Positions 20,032-29,870 of a stretch of 64,000 bases of DNA are shown here, piece after piece (within the stretch, counting starts at the first letter, position 1; each line of letters opens with the position of its first letter). The DNA comes from Pelagibacteraceae bacterium AG-430-I06 (lineage in GTDB: Bacteria; Pseudomonadota; Alphaproteobacteria; Pelagibacterales; Pelagibacteraceae). The stretch spans positions 1 through 64,000 of the forward strand of contig QCOH01000004.1 in assembly GCA_003209895.1 (NCBI GenBank), read 5' to 3'. The translations under genes were made by a program, and so were the position numbers. A model generated the notes under the pieces. The model saw nothing but the letters and a program-made list of their open reading frames with translations. It had not been told where the DNA came from and ran no database searches.

Positions 20032-21428
20032 TGATATCAGCAAACCTATCAGCAATATTTTATTTAATTTCGGGAATACTTTTCATTCTTGCGCTCAGAG
20101 GTCTTTCTTCACCTGAAACATCTAGGCAAGGAAACCTTTTTGGAATTCTAGGAATGATAATTGCTATAACTGTTACTTTTCTAACAGTAGGTAACTTTTC
20201 TACTTCAACAATTTATGTGTTTATATTTTTACTTATTGGTGGAGCAATCGGAGCATTTATCGCTTTTAAAATTCCAATGACTGCTATGCCAGAGTTAGTA
20301 GCTGGTTTTCATAGTCTTGTTGGTTTAGCTGCAGTTTTTGTAGCTATATCTGCATTTAAAAATCCAGAAGCTTTTAACCTTGGTATCCCAGGCGATATAA
20401 AACTGGCAAGCTTGATTGAGATGTCAATTGGTGCAGCAGTAGGTGCAATTACCTTTTCTGGTTCAATAATAGCTTTTTTAAAACTAAGAGGAATAATGTC
20501 AGGATCGCCTATTACTTTTCCTGGCCAACACATTGTTAATTTATTAATTGGAATATCAATTTTTGTATTAATTTATTTTTTATGTAGCTCACAGTCAGAA
20601 AGCTTCTTTTGGAGCATGATCGTAATATCTTTTTTAATTGGCGTTCTTTTAATTATTCCAATTGGTGGAGCAGATATGCCTGTGGTAATTTCAATGTTAA
20701 ATTCTTACTCAGGTTGGGCGGCAGCTGGTATTGGTTTTACTTTAGAAAATACAGCATTAATAATAACAGGAGCACTTGTAGGATCATCAGGTGCAATTCT
20801 TTCATATATAATGTGTAAGGGAATGAATAGATCATTCTTTAGTGTGATACTTGGTGGATTTGGTGGAGACGCAAGCGTTAGCAAAGATAAGAAAAAAGAT
20901 CAAAAGCCAGTTAAAAGTGGTAATGCAGAAGACGCAGCATTTCTTTTAAAAAATGCTTCCTCAGTAATTATTGTTCCAGGGTATGGTATGGCAGTTGCAC
21001 AAGCTCAACATGCACTAAGGGAGATGGTAGATACTTTAAAGAAAAACGATATCAAAGTTTCTTATGCTGTTCACCCTGTAGCTGGAAGAATGCCTGGACA
21101 TATGAATGTTTTATTAGCAGAAGCAAACGTGCCATATGATGAAGTATTTGAATTAGATGATATTAACAATGACTTTGCAAATACAGATGTTGCTTTTGTT
21201 ATTGGTGCTAACGATGTTACTAACCCTGTCGCAAAAACTGACCCACAAAGCCCAATTTTTGGAATGCCAGTATTAGATGTTGAAAAATGTAAGTCTGTTT
21301 TGTTTGTTAAAAGAAGTTTATCCCCAGGGTATGCAGGTGTTGACAATGAACTCTTCTACCGTGAAAATACTATGATGTTATTTGCTGACGCTAAAAAAAT
21401 GACAGAAGACATAGTTAAAAATATTTAA
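20031..21428 (+). CDS. pntB: NAD(P) transhydrogenase beta subunit
   Basis: VPGYGMAVAQAQHALREM; HPVAGRMPGHMNVLLAEANVPYDEVFELDDIN; KRSLSPGYAGVDNELF. Confidence 0.97.
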   Translation: MISANLSAIFYLISGILFILALRGLSSPETSRQGNLFGILGMIIAITVTFLTVGNFSTSTIYVFIFLLIGGAIGAFIAFKIPMTAMPELVAGFHSLVGLAAVFVAISAFKNPEAFNLGIPGDIKLASLIEMSIGAAVGAITFSGSIIAFLKLRGIMSGSPITFPGQHIVNLLIGISIFVLIYFLCSSQSESFFWSMIVISFLIGVLLIIPIGGADMPVVISMLNSYSGWAAAGIGFTLENTALIITGALVGSSGAILSYIMCKGMNRSFFSVILGGFGGDASVSKDKKKDQKPVKSGNAEDAAFLLKNASSVIIVPGYGMAVAQAQHALREMVDTLKKNDIKVSYAVHPVAGRMPGHMNVLLAEANVPYDEVFELDDINNDFANTDVAFVIGANDVTNPVAKTDPQSPIFGMPVLDVEKCKSVLFVKRSLSPGYAGVDNELFYRENTMMLFADAKKMTEDIVKNI

Positions 21429-21430
21429 AA

Positions 21431-22132
21431 ATGCCAAAAACAAAAATCTTCTGTGATATTGCCGACAGTAAGGCAATAAATAAGTTTAATAAAAAATCAA
21501 TTGTTAATGGTTTTACTACTAATCCAAGCTTAATGAGAAAAGCTGGCGCCAAAAGTTATGAAAAATATTCAAAAATTTTACTAAAAATTTGTAAAAAGAA
21601 ACCAATTTCTTTAGAAGTTTTTGCAGATAATTTTAAAGATATGGAAAAACAAGCTTTGAAAATAAACTCTTGGGGAAAAAATATTTATGTTAAAATTCCT
21701 GTAGTAAACAGCAAAGGAAAATTTACCGGTCAATTAATAAGAAAATTAAACAAAAAAAGAATTAAACTTAATATAACTGCTGTTTACACAATTGCTCAAG
21801 TTAAGAAAATCAATAGATGTCTTGATAATAAAACTAATTCAATCATTTCAATTTTTTCTGGTCGTATGGCTGATGTTGGTAAAGATCCAGTACCTATTAT
21901 TAAAAAAGCTGTACAAATGACCAATAAAAAAAATAAGGTTGAAATACTTTGGGCAAGCGTAAGAGAACCATATAACTATATTCAAGCCAAGCAATTAGGT
22001 TGCCAAATCATCACAATGCCACCTAAAATAATTGAAAAGGTATCTAATTTTGGAAAATCATTTGAACGACTAACCAAAGATACTGTGATAGCATTCTTAA
22101 AAGATAGTAGAAAATCAAAGTTTAGAATTTAG
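21431..22132 (+). CDS. Transaldolase/fructose-6-phosphate aldolase-like protein
   Basis: FCDIADSKAI.., VNGFTTNPSLMRKAG, ISIFSGRMADVGKDP. Confidence 0.85.
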   Translation: MPKTKIFCDIADSKAINKFNKKSIVNGFTTNPSLMRKAGAKSYEKYSKILLKICKKKPISLEVFADNFKDMEKQALKINSWGKNIYVKIPVVNSKGKFTGQLIRKLNKKRIKLNITAVYTIAQVKKINRCLDNKTNSIISIFSGRMADVGKDPVPIIKKAVQMTNKKNKVEILWASVREPYNYIQAKQLGCQIITMPPKIIEKVSNFGKSFERLTKDTVIAFLKDSRKSKFRI

Positions 22133-22193
22133 GTTTTCTCAAAAAAATATAGTCAAAATTGAAAAATATAGAATAATTTGGTTAAATATAAAA

Positions 22194-23006
22194 ATGAAAA
22201 ATATTTATACTTGGGCGGCTAATCCTGCAAAAAGAACTGTCACTGTAGATGATATTATAAAAGCTAAAGGAAAAAAAATTCTTACACAAGTAACTGCAAA
22301 TAATTCATTAGAGGCAAAAGCAGCTGAAGAAGCTGGTTTTGACATGATAATAGGAAGTGCTTCAAATGTTAAGAAGGTTCGGGGAGGATCTAAATCTCTT
22401 TTTTATACAGCAGCACTTGAACTACATAATTATCCTACAGCCGAAGATGTGTTACGTGGTGCCTTTAAAGCTTTAGAGAATGGTGCTGATGCGGTTATGA
22501 CTGCTAGAAGTATGGATGTTGTTACTATGCTTGCAAAAGAAGATGTTCCAGTTATGGGTCATTTAGGTTTAGTTCCTAGAAAATCAACATGGATTGGTGG
22601 ATTAAGAGCTGTAGGTAAAACTGCTGATGAAGCATACGAATTATATAAAAAATTTAAACGTTTAGAAGATGCTGGTGCCTTTTCAGCCGAATGTGAAGTT
22701 ATTCCTGAAAATATTATGGGGGAAATATCAAAAAGGACAAGTATTGTTACTGTATCTCTTGGATCTGGAAAAAAAGCCGATGTTATGTATCTCTTCATGA
22801 ATGATATCTGTGGTGAGCAAGAAAAGTCCCCTAGACATGCAAAAGCTTATACAAATTTAAAAAAGATGAAAGATGAAATTGAAATCGAAAGAGTTAAAGC
22901 CTTAAAAGCATTTATTAAAGATAGTTTAGAGGGGAAGTTTCCTGGGCCTGAAAATTCAGTAAATGTTAGTGAAGAAATTCTAGAAAATTTTAAAAAGAAA
23001 CTTTAA
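22194..23006 (+). CDS. PanB-superfamily (ketopantoate hydroxymethyltransferase-like/PEP mutase-fold) protein, divergent
   Basis: VPVMGHLGLVPRKSTWIGGLRAVGKT resembles PanB IPVMGHIGLTPQ..GG; GDS metal-binding motif absent. Confidence 0.7.
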   Translation: MKNIYTWAANPAKRTVTVDDIIKAKGKKILTQVTANNSLEAKAAEEAGFDMIIGSASNVKKVRGGSKSLFYTAALELHNYPTAEDVLRGAFKALENGADAVMTARSMDVVTMLAKEDVPVMGHLGLVPRKSTWIGGLRAVGKTADEAYELYKKFKRLEDAGAFSAECEVIPENIMGEISKRTSIVTVSLGSGKKADVMYLFMNDICGEQEKSPRHAKAYTNLKKMKDEIEIERVKALKAFIKDSLEGKFPGPENSVNVSEEILENFKKKL

Positions 23007-23926
23007 TCTTTTTTAATAGGGATAGTCGGGTGTCTAGCTGTTGAAGTAACAATATTTTTCTTAAGCTGCATTTCTCTAAACACAATATATAAACCTGCGC
23101 CTATTATTATTATATTCCCGATATAATTATTTAGTGTTGGAATTTCAGAGAAAACAAAATAACCCACTAAAACCCCACCAAATATTTGTACATAAAGAAT
23201 TGAGCCAAAAATAGCTCCGGGTAAATGTCTTGCTGCATTTACTACAAAAATTGTTGCAATTCCCCTCATTAAACCTGCAGCCCCATTTAACATTAAGTGG
23301 TCTAGAGAGACTGGCTTAAAAATAAATAAAGCAAAAACTCCTGTTAAAACAAGCATTAATATTTTTCCATAAATCAAAAATGAGAATAAATTTTCTTTAA
23401 AACCGTACTTTCTAACTATTAAATAACTTGCTGAAGCAAATATTGGGCAGAAAAGCGCTAAAAAAATATAATTATCATACTCTGTACCAAAAGGATTAAT
23501 GGAAATTATTGCTCCAATAAAACCAATCAATATTGCTGTAAACCTTTTCCATCTTACCACCTCACCTAAAAAGAAAACTGATCCAATTGTAATCATTAAA
23601 GGTATCAAGAATACAATGCTGTACATCGTAACCATTGGTAATCGGTAAAAACCGGTGTAACCGAAAAATAATGCTAAAGCCATTGTTAAAGCTCTAAAAA
23701 AGTGAACTGTAAAATTAGCTTTTTTTAATTTTCTCCAACCATTTAAAGTTTGCGTGTACAAAACTATTGGAATTAAAGCGAACCAAGAATTTACAAAAAT
23801 AATTTGAACAATTGAATAATCTGAACCTAAGTATTTAACAATTGAATCACTTCCTACAAATAGGCAATAAGCAAGGCATGCAAGAATAAAGTCTGTAAGG
23901 TAGACCCTTTCCGTAACTGATTTCAT
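23003..23926 (-). CDS. EamA/DMT family transporter
   Basis: Repeated TM segments; GFIGAIISINPFG and FFRALTMALALFFGYTGF. Confidence 0.85.
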   Translation of the reverse strand: MKSVTERVYLTDFILACLAYCLFVGSDSIVKYLGSDYSIVQIIFVNSWFALIPIVLYTQTLNGWRKLKKANFTVHFFRALTMALALFFGYTGFYRLPMVTMYSIVFLIPLMITIGSVFFLGEVVRWKRFTAILIGFIGAIISINPFGTEYDNYIFLALFCPIFASASYLIVRKYGFKENLFSFLIYGKILMLVLTGVFALFIFKPVSLDHLMLNGAAGLMRGIATIFVVNAARHLPGAIFGSILYVQIFGGVLVGYFVFSEIPTLNNYIGNIIIIGAGLYIVFREMQLKKNIVTSTARHPTIPIKKD

Positions 23927-23929
23927 AAA

Positions 23930-24919
23930 TTAATTTAATTTCTTAGAATAATCTTGCTTGGAATGTTTATAAACAGGTAAATAATATTTGAATGTATATC
24001 CCTTGTTTAATGATTTCATGTAAGCTTTGTTCCAAAGAGCGACCCATTGTTGGTAAGTTTTAACTTTGATATTTTCTTTTTTGGCACTTCTTACATAAAA
24101 ACTTGGTAATGGCTCTCTCCCTGAACTTTGCCCAGCTTTATGAAATCTAATGTCCATACTTATCCTAATATTTTTTGAAACATTTGGAAGAGAACAGTGA
24201 ATTAATCTTTTGTCTAAAATAATTATATCGCCAACATCAGCTTCAAGTGGAACCATTTTGCTATACTTATGGATAAGTTCTGAATTTTTTATTTCCACCT
24301 GACCTTTTGATCCGTGGTGGTGATTTAACAAACCTAGTTTATTACTTTTAGGTACAGCCAACATACAGCCGTTCTTAGCATTAGTTTTTGTAAATGGTAT
24401 CCAGACTGTCACCAAGTCAGTTTTGAATCTTGCTTTTTTATTTATAGTTCCTTCATCTTGGTGCCATGGTGTTCTACCAATTAAACCATCCATAAAATTT
24501 TTACCTGAATTTATATTTGGTTTTTTCACCCTAAAAGTTTGAACTGGATTTGAAAAAATTTCTTTACCAATAATTTTCTCAACTACATTTAAAATTTTAT
24601 CCGATTTAATTAAATTGAATATTGACTCAGGATTAAAATATTCAACATTTTCATGTTTTTTAAAGTTTTGTGGGGGTCTATTATTAAAAACTTTTTCAAA
24701 AGTTACCCCAGATTTTTTGGTTAATGCAAAATACTTATCCTGAAACTTTAATTTAAATAATCTCTTCGCTTCCTTCGTTGTAAAGTACTTTTCTATTAGT
24801 TTATTAGCTTTTGCTTCTAAATCATTAAGTACAGGCTTGATATCTTTTTGAAAATTAAGGACGTTTCTTATTCTTATGAAACCTTTGGCTTTTAGCTCTT
24901 TATTTATTTTGTTTTTCAC
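23930..24919 (-). CDS. Phytanoyl-CoA dioxygenase family protein
   Basis: TPWHQDEGTINKKA (HxD), NGCMLAVPKSNKLG, VGDIIILDKRLIHCSLPN. Confidence 0.88.
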   Translation of the reverse strand: MKNKINKELKAKGFIRIRNVLNFQKDIKPVLNDLEAKANKLIEKYFTTKEAKRLFKLKFQDKYFALTKKSGVTFEKVFNNRPPQNFKKHENVEYFNPESIFNLIKSDKILNVVEKIIGKEIFSNPVQTFRVKKPNINSGKNFMDGLIGRTPWHQDEGTINKKARFKTDLVTVWIPFTKTNAKNGCMLAVPKSNKLGLLNHHHGSKGQVEIKNSELIHKYSKMVPLEADVGDIIILDKRLIHCSLPNVSKNIRISMDIRFHKAGQSSGREPLPSFYVRSAKKENIKVKTYQQWVALWNKAYMKSLNKGYTFKYYLPVYKHSKQDYSKKLN

Positions 24920-24965
24920 AGTCTTAGAATCTTAATTTATTAATTAAAATCATATATCGTCCGTA

Positions 24966-25763
24966 TTAAACTGCAAGTGCTTTTCTCATTTCTTCGTCAT
25001 CCATTTTTTTACCTAAATAAGCCTCAATTACAGCGTTATCATCCTTGATCTGGGAAGGGGTTCCCTCTGCTATCTTTTCACCATGATCAAGAACTGTAAC
25101 TTTACTACAGGTGTCCATAACCACTTTTAATATGTGCTCAATTATAATTAGTGTTAAGCCATATTTTTCTTTTAACCGCATTAATATCTTCATCAAATTA
25201 TCAACGTTCACCGGTGATAGACCTGCAGCAGGTTCATCTAACATTAATAACTTTGGTTTTCCTGCAATAGCTCTAGCTAAAACGAGAAGTCTTCTTTGAC
25301 CTCCAGATAATTCACTAGCGTTCATCTCTGCATAATCTGCTAACCCTACAAAGGATAAAAGTTCCATCATTTCTTCTTTAATTACTTTTTCCTGATCCCA
25401 AATTTTTTTTCTACCTATTACCGCATCAATAAACTTGTATGGAACTAAAGTGTGATAACCAGACATTACATTGTTTATCACTGACATATCTTGATACAAT
25501 CTCAATAATTGAAAAGTTCTTGCCAAGCCGAGTTCACCTACTTTATGTGGAGGTTCATTAGTTATATCATGTCCATCAAATTCTATATAACTACCTGGGT
25601 CAGGATCATAAACACCAGATACTAAGTTAAAAAAAGTACTTTTGCCCGAGCCATTTGGTCCAATTATTCCTCTAATTTCATTTTTAGGTAATTCAAAATC
25701 GACTTTATTAATAGCTTTTAAACCACCAAATGCCTTCATTAATTTTTTAGTTTTTAAAAGCAT
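24966..25763 (-). CDS. livG: Branched-chain amino acid-type ABC transporter ATP-binding protein
   Basis: GPNGSGKSTFFNLVSGVYDPD; LSGGQRRLLVLARAIAGKPKLLMLDEPAAGLSP. Confidence 0.92.
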   Translation of the reverse strand: MLLKTKKLMKAFGGLKAINKVDFELPKNEIRGIIGPNGSGKSTFFNLVSGVYDPDPGSYIEFDGHDITNEPPHKVGELGLARTFQLLRLYQDMSVINNVMSGYHTLVPYKFIDAVIGRKKIWDQEKVIKEEMMELLSFVGLADYAEMNASELSGGQRRLLVLARAIAGKPKLLMLDEPAAGLSPVNVDNLMKILMRLKEKYGLTLIIIEHILKVVMDTCSKVTVLDHGEKIAEGTPSQIKDDNAVIEAYLGKKMDDEEMRKALAV

Positions 25764-26752
25764 TATTTACTAGCCACCCCTTGTTTTTTTTTAAATCTTC
25801 GGTCTATGAAGTATTTATCAATAAAACCGCCAATACCTTTTGGCATAAATAAAATTGTCAAAACAATAGTTAAACCAAATATAAATAATTGATATTCATA
25901 AAGCGGTCTTGTTAAATCGTAAACAATGGTAATTATCACAGCTCCGATTATTCCTCCCCATATGTGTCCTAAACCACCAAATACAACCATGGCAAGGAAA
26001 GTTACCATTTCAATAACAGTGTAATTATTTGGATGGATGTAACCCGGTGGTAAATGAGCGTAAACAGCTCCTGCAGCTCCAGCAAACATGGCGCTTAAAA
26101 TAAAAGCTAACATTTTATGTTTTTTTACATTTATTCCTGATGCAGCTGCAGAAATAGGATCTTCTCTAACTGCCATGAAGGCTCGTCCGATTGATGATCT
26201 TAAAACACTGAAAGAGAAATATATTGCAATTAACATTATAGGCATTGAAATATAATAATACTTATCAGGTGTATCAAAAGTAATCCCAAATAGTTCAGGT
26301 TGAGATATACTTGAAATACCATAAGTCGAACCAAAAAATTCACCGTTCTCAATAAATAGTCTTATAGCTTCACCACCTCCTAAAGTGGCAAGTGCTAAAT
26401 ATGGTCCCTCAAGTCTAAAAGATGGAATTGCAAAAGCAACACCAAACAAACCTGTTACTAAAATAGCAACTGGCAAAGTTATCCATAGCGATGCACCTAG
26501 ATACATAAACATACATCCAGCAGTATAAGAACCAACAGCATATAAACCTACGTGTCCAACAGTAACTTGTCCGCAATAACCCTTAACAATATTCAAACCA
26601 GCTGCAACAATGATGTTTATAAAAATTAGACTTGATAAATGAGATTGATAAAGATCGGTAAAAAAAATTGATGGTATTGCCATCAAAATAAAAAAAGCAA
26701 TAATGAAACCTAAAAAAGGATACTGTCTAATAATATCTTTAAATTTTTCCAT
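25763..26752 (-). CDS. livM: Branched-chain amino acid-type ABC transporter permease
   Basis: GQVTVGHVGLYAVGSYTAG; FGGLGHIWGGIIGA; start at MEKFKD preferred over 26797 because a hairpin occupies 26776-26804. Confidence 0.9.
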   Translation of the reverse strand: MEKFKDIIRQYPFLGFIIAFFILMAIPSIFFTDLYQSHLSSLIFINIIVAAGLNIVKGYCGQVTVGHVGLYAVGSYTAGCMFMYLGASLWITLPVAILVTGLFGVAFAIPSFRLEGPYLALATLGGGEAIRLFIENGEFFGSTYGISSISQPELFGITFDTPDKYYYISMPIMLIAIYFSFSVLRSSIGRAFMAVREDPISAAASGINVKKHKMLAFILSAMFAGAAGAVYAHLPPGYIHPNNYTVIEMVTFLAMVVFGGLGHIWGGIIGAVIITIVYDLTRPLYEYQLFIFGLTIVLTILFMPKGIGGFIDKYFIDRRFKKKQGVASK

Positions 26753-26775
26753 TATTTTTACTCTTGAAACTAAAA

Positions 26776-26804
26776 ATGAGCGGTGGTTTTTAATCACCGC
26801 TCAT
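26776..26804 (-). terminator. Intercistronic hairpin with U-tract between substrate-binding protein and permease genes
   Basis: Perfect 10-bp arms ATGAGCGGTG/CACCGCTCAT; minus-strand RNA continues with TTTTTAG. Confidence 0.65.
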
Positions 26805-26817
26805 AAATTTTTATTTA

Positions 26818-28008
26818 TTACAGACCGTCGGTAGGTTTAAAAGTAACTGTACCAGCTACTGCTGTCTTCCAGTTTTTACCACCTCTAGTGTATTCAATCA
26901 TAACAGGCGTTTTGTTACCATCTCTACACTCCGGAGATCCTGCTGCACAAAAACTTATCGGCCCAGAAGCTAATCCAGTAAAGTTTCTAATGTTAGCTAT
27001 TGAATCTCTAACAGCGTTTCTATCAGCAGCTAAATTGCCAGTAAAGTTAACTTTTTCTAAAGCTGGTTTTAGCATGTCTAATAGATCTTGCATTTGTGAA
27101 AAATCATGGCCCGGTGTTACACCGTATTTACTTTTAACCATCTTCACAAATTTTTTAGCAATTGGTCGTGTGTCAGATGCCGCAAATGCAGCAGAGTAAA
27201 CAACACCAACAGCTGCTTTACCAGCGTTTGTTGGTACTTCTACTTTTGATGCTACAGAATTTGCAACTCTATGAACACCTTTTGGTATTCCAACCTCGTA
27301 AGATTGTACAAGCATACGAACAGTTTCATCAACTAATCCTGATAAAACAATTACATCTGGGTTAGCTGCTTTAGCTTTCATTAAATATGATCTAAAGTCA
27401 GTTTCTTTTTCACCAGCTTGAACTTGATAAACAGGATCAACTCCATATTCATCTTTCATATACTTCATCATCTCTTTTGCAAAGACCATACTCGCTTGGT
27501 CAGGTACATAGATATAAGCTATCTTTTTCCCTTGTTGTTCAGCAGTAAACTTTCCTTGCACAATTTTATAAAATCTAGATGAAACAGGTACTCTGAATAT
27601 ATATTCACTACCCGTCATCGTTATTTTTGAACTTGTCGAGTGAGGTATAATTTGTGGAACGCCAGCTTTAGTTATTACAGGTACCATAGGTAATGTAACA
27701 GAACTACAGCTAGATCCAATTATAACGTGGACTTTGTCTTGGTAAGCAAGCTTCGTTGCATTTGCTACACCTTTTTCAGACTTACACTCATCATTGTAAA
27801 GAGTTAAATCAATTTTTTTACCATTAATTCCACCCTGAGAGTTCCACATTTTGACCGTGTCTTCAATTAGCATTCCATGCTTGTAACCAACATCTGACAG
27901 CATTCTGAAAGAAACACCAATTTTGATGTTATCAGCTTGCGCCAATGTCGTAACTAGTAAACTAGCAGTGAACACTAGACTTGAAAAAATAATATTTATT
28001 TTCTTCAT
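26818..28008 (-). CDS. Liv-type ABC transporter substrate-binding protein
   Basis: Signal peptide MKKINIIFSSLVFTASLLVTTLAQADNIKIGVSF; Leu/Ile/Val-binding fold pattern (VIIGSSCSSVTLPMVPVITKAGVPQI). Confidence 0.92.
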   Translation of the reverse strand: MKKINIIFSSLVFTASLLVTTLAQADNIKIGVSFRMLSDVGYKHGMLIEDTVKMWNSQGGINGKKIDLTLYNDECKSEKGVANATKLAYQDKVHVIIGSSCSSVTLPMVPVITKAGVPQIIPHSTSSKITMTGSEYIFRVPVSSRFYKIVQGKFTAEQQGKKIAYIYVPDQASMVFAKEMMKYMKDEYGVDPVYQVQAGEKETDFRSYLMKAKAANPDVIVLSGLVDETVRMLVQSYEVGIPKGVHRVANSVASKVEVPTNAGKAAVGVVYSAAFAASDTRPIAKKFVKMVKSKYGVTPGHDFSQMQDLLDMLKPALEKVNFTGNLAADRNAVRDSIANIRNFTGLASGPISFCAAGSPECRDGNKTPVMIEYTRGGKNWKTAVAGTVTFKPTDGL

Positions 28009-28114
28009 TATTTCCCCCTTATTGTTTTTAAAATTCCTCGGCGTTTTTAATTGACGACTAGGAATTAATTTAATTAAATGCAGGAAAACATATTAAAGAC
28101 TTAAAAACAACAGC

Positions 28115-28840
28115 ATGCTTAAAATAAATAATTTAGTTTCCGGTTACGGCAGTGTCCAAATTTTAAATGGTTCAAATATGGAAGTAAAAAATCAATCCAT
28201 AGTTGCATTACTTGGTGGTAATGGAACTGGTAAATCTACTATTCTTAAAGCGTGTTCAGGAATAATAAGAGCTTGGAAAGGAACAATAAGTTTTGATGGT
28301 GAGGAAATACAAAATCTTGCTCCCCATAAAATTGTTGAAAAAGGTTTAGTCCAAGTAACACAAGGAAAAGATGTTTTCCCAGCCATGACTGTTTTAGAAA
28401 ACTTAAGATTGGGTGGATTTGTATTAAAATCAAATATTGATTTAAAAAATAACCTAGAAAAAGTTTTTAATTATTTTCCAAGATTAAATGAGAGAAAAAA
28501 TCAACTTGCAGCTACCCTATCAGGTGGAGAATTACAAATGCTTTGTATCGGTAGAGGATTAATGTCTAACCCCAAAATGATAATGTTAGATGAACCTAGT
28601 GCCGCTTTAGCGCCCCAGATTGTAATGGATATATTTAAAAATATTAACAAAATTAGAAAAGATGGACTTACAGTATTAGTAGTTGAACAAAACGTAAGAA
28701 TGGCTCTTTTACTTGCAGACTATGGATACGTTATAAAGGATGGAGCTATTAATGTTGAAGGAGATTCAAAAAAATTAATGTACGACGAGTCGGTGAAAGA
28801 CTCTTATTTAGGCGGGGGAGGTACTACGGTTAATGTTTAA
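28115..28840 (+). CDS. livF: Branched-chain amino acid-type ABC transporter ATP-binding protein
   Basis: GGNGTGKSTILKACSG; LSGGELQMLCIGRGLMSNPKMIMLDEPSAALAP. Confidence 0.92.
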   Translation: MLKINNLVSGYGSVQILNGSNMEVKNQSIVALLGGNGTGKSTILKACSGIIRAWKGTISFDGEEIQNLAPHKIVEKGLVQVTQGKDVFPAMTVLENLRLGGFVLKSNIDLKNNLEKVFNYFPRLNERKNQLAATLSGGELQMLCIGRGLMSNPKMIMLDEPSAALAPQIVMDIFKNINKIRKDGLTVLVVEQNVRMALLLADYGYVIKDGAINVEGDSKKLMYDESVKDSYLGGGGTTVNV

Positions 28841-29870
28841 AAAACTTAGATTAACTTCAAAAATTGAAAATGCTTTAATGCTTACTTTTACATTAATTTT
28901 TTTAATATTCATAAGCATAAGTCCGGATATGAACCTTGAGTCTCTTAAAGGTGTTTTGATAATAGGTATTACAGTTGGAATAATTTATGGATTAGTCGCT
29001 GTAGGAATTTCTTTAATTTACACTGGTTTAGATGTAGTAAATTTTTCACATGGTGAATTTTTTATGCTTGGCGCTTTCACTGGCTTAACCGTCTATAATT
29101 TTCTCATAGATGGAGAAATAATTTATAAAATATTTCCTGAGGCATACGGTTGGGTAGGATATGTAATTGGTCTTTTCTTAGCCTTTGTAACTATGGGTTT
29201 ATTTGGAATATTGATTGAGCGAATATTTTTAAGACCACTAACTAAAAAAGGTGGTGGTTACACAGTTGCTGGTATGGGTATAATAATATGTGGTTTTGGT
29301 TTATCAGTTATTTTACAAAACGTAGCTTACGTAATTTGGGATCCAACAGCCCACCCATTCCATGCTGATTTAGGTTTGCCTATAACACTTGGAGGAGTGA
29401 CGCTACCAATGACTTACCTCTGGATGTTAGTAACAGGTTTTATTGTTGCTGGTGCTTTATATTTTTTTTTAAATAAAACTAAAATGGGGTTAGGGGTAAG
29501 AGCCGTTGCTTATTCAAAAGTAGTATCAAACCTTGTTGGGATAAATGTTCCTTTATATATTTCAATTATATTTGGGATCGCATGTGCTTTAGCAGGAATA
29601 GCTGGTACTTTAGTTGGCCCAACTTACCAAGTAGTTATTTATATGGGATATATAATTTTATTAAAAGCTTTCGCGGCTGCCGTGGTCGGAGGCTTTGGTA
29701 GTTTACCTGGTGCCATTATTGGTGGTTTTACAGTTGGACTTTTTGAAACCGCATGTGCCTTCTTTATATCAGGTAGTCACAAAGATGCTTACGCATTCCT
29801 CTTAATGATCGTAGTTTTACTAATAAAGCCAACTGGTTTTTTTGGTGTTCAAGTCAAAATGAAAGCTTAA
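28833..29870 (+). CDS. livH: Branched-chain amino acid-type ABC transporter permease
   Basis: VVNFSHGEFFMLGAFTGL; AAAVVGGFGSLPGAIIGGFTVGLFE. Confidence 0.92.
   Translation: MFKKLRLTSKIENALMLTFTLIFLIFISISPDMNLESLKGVLIIGITVGIIYGLVAVGISLIYTGLDVVNFSHGEFFMLGAFTGLTVYNFLIDGEIIYKIFPEAYGWVGYVIGLFLAFVTMGLFGILIERIFLRPLTKKGGGYTVAGMGIIICGFGLSVILQNVAYVIWDPTAHPFHADLGLPITLGGVTLPMTYLWMLVTGFIVAGALYFFLNKTKMGLGVRAVAYSKVVSNLVGINVPLYISIIFGIACALAGIAGTLVGPTYQVVIYMGYIILLKAFAAAVVGGFGSLPGAIIGGFTVGLFETACAFFISGSHKDAYAFLLMIVVLLIKPTGFFGVQVKMKA

Noticed and set aside
20609-20818. 69-aa ORF inside pntB
   Set aside because: Out-of-frame overlap with a strongly conserved gene.
27162-27365. Plus-strand ORF MVVCQMPQMQQSKQHQQ...
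   Set aside because: Antisense to the Liv-type binding protein; low-complexity composition, no domain; AT-rich antisense artefact.
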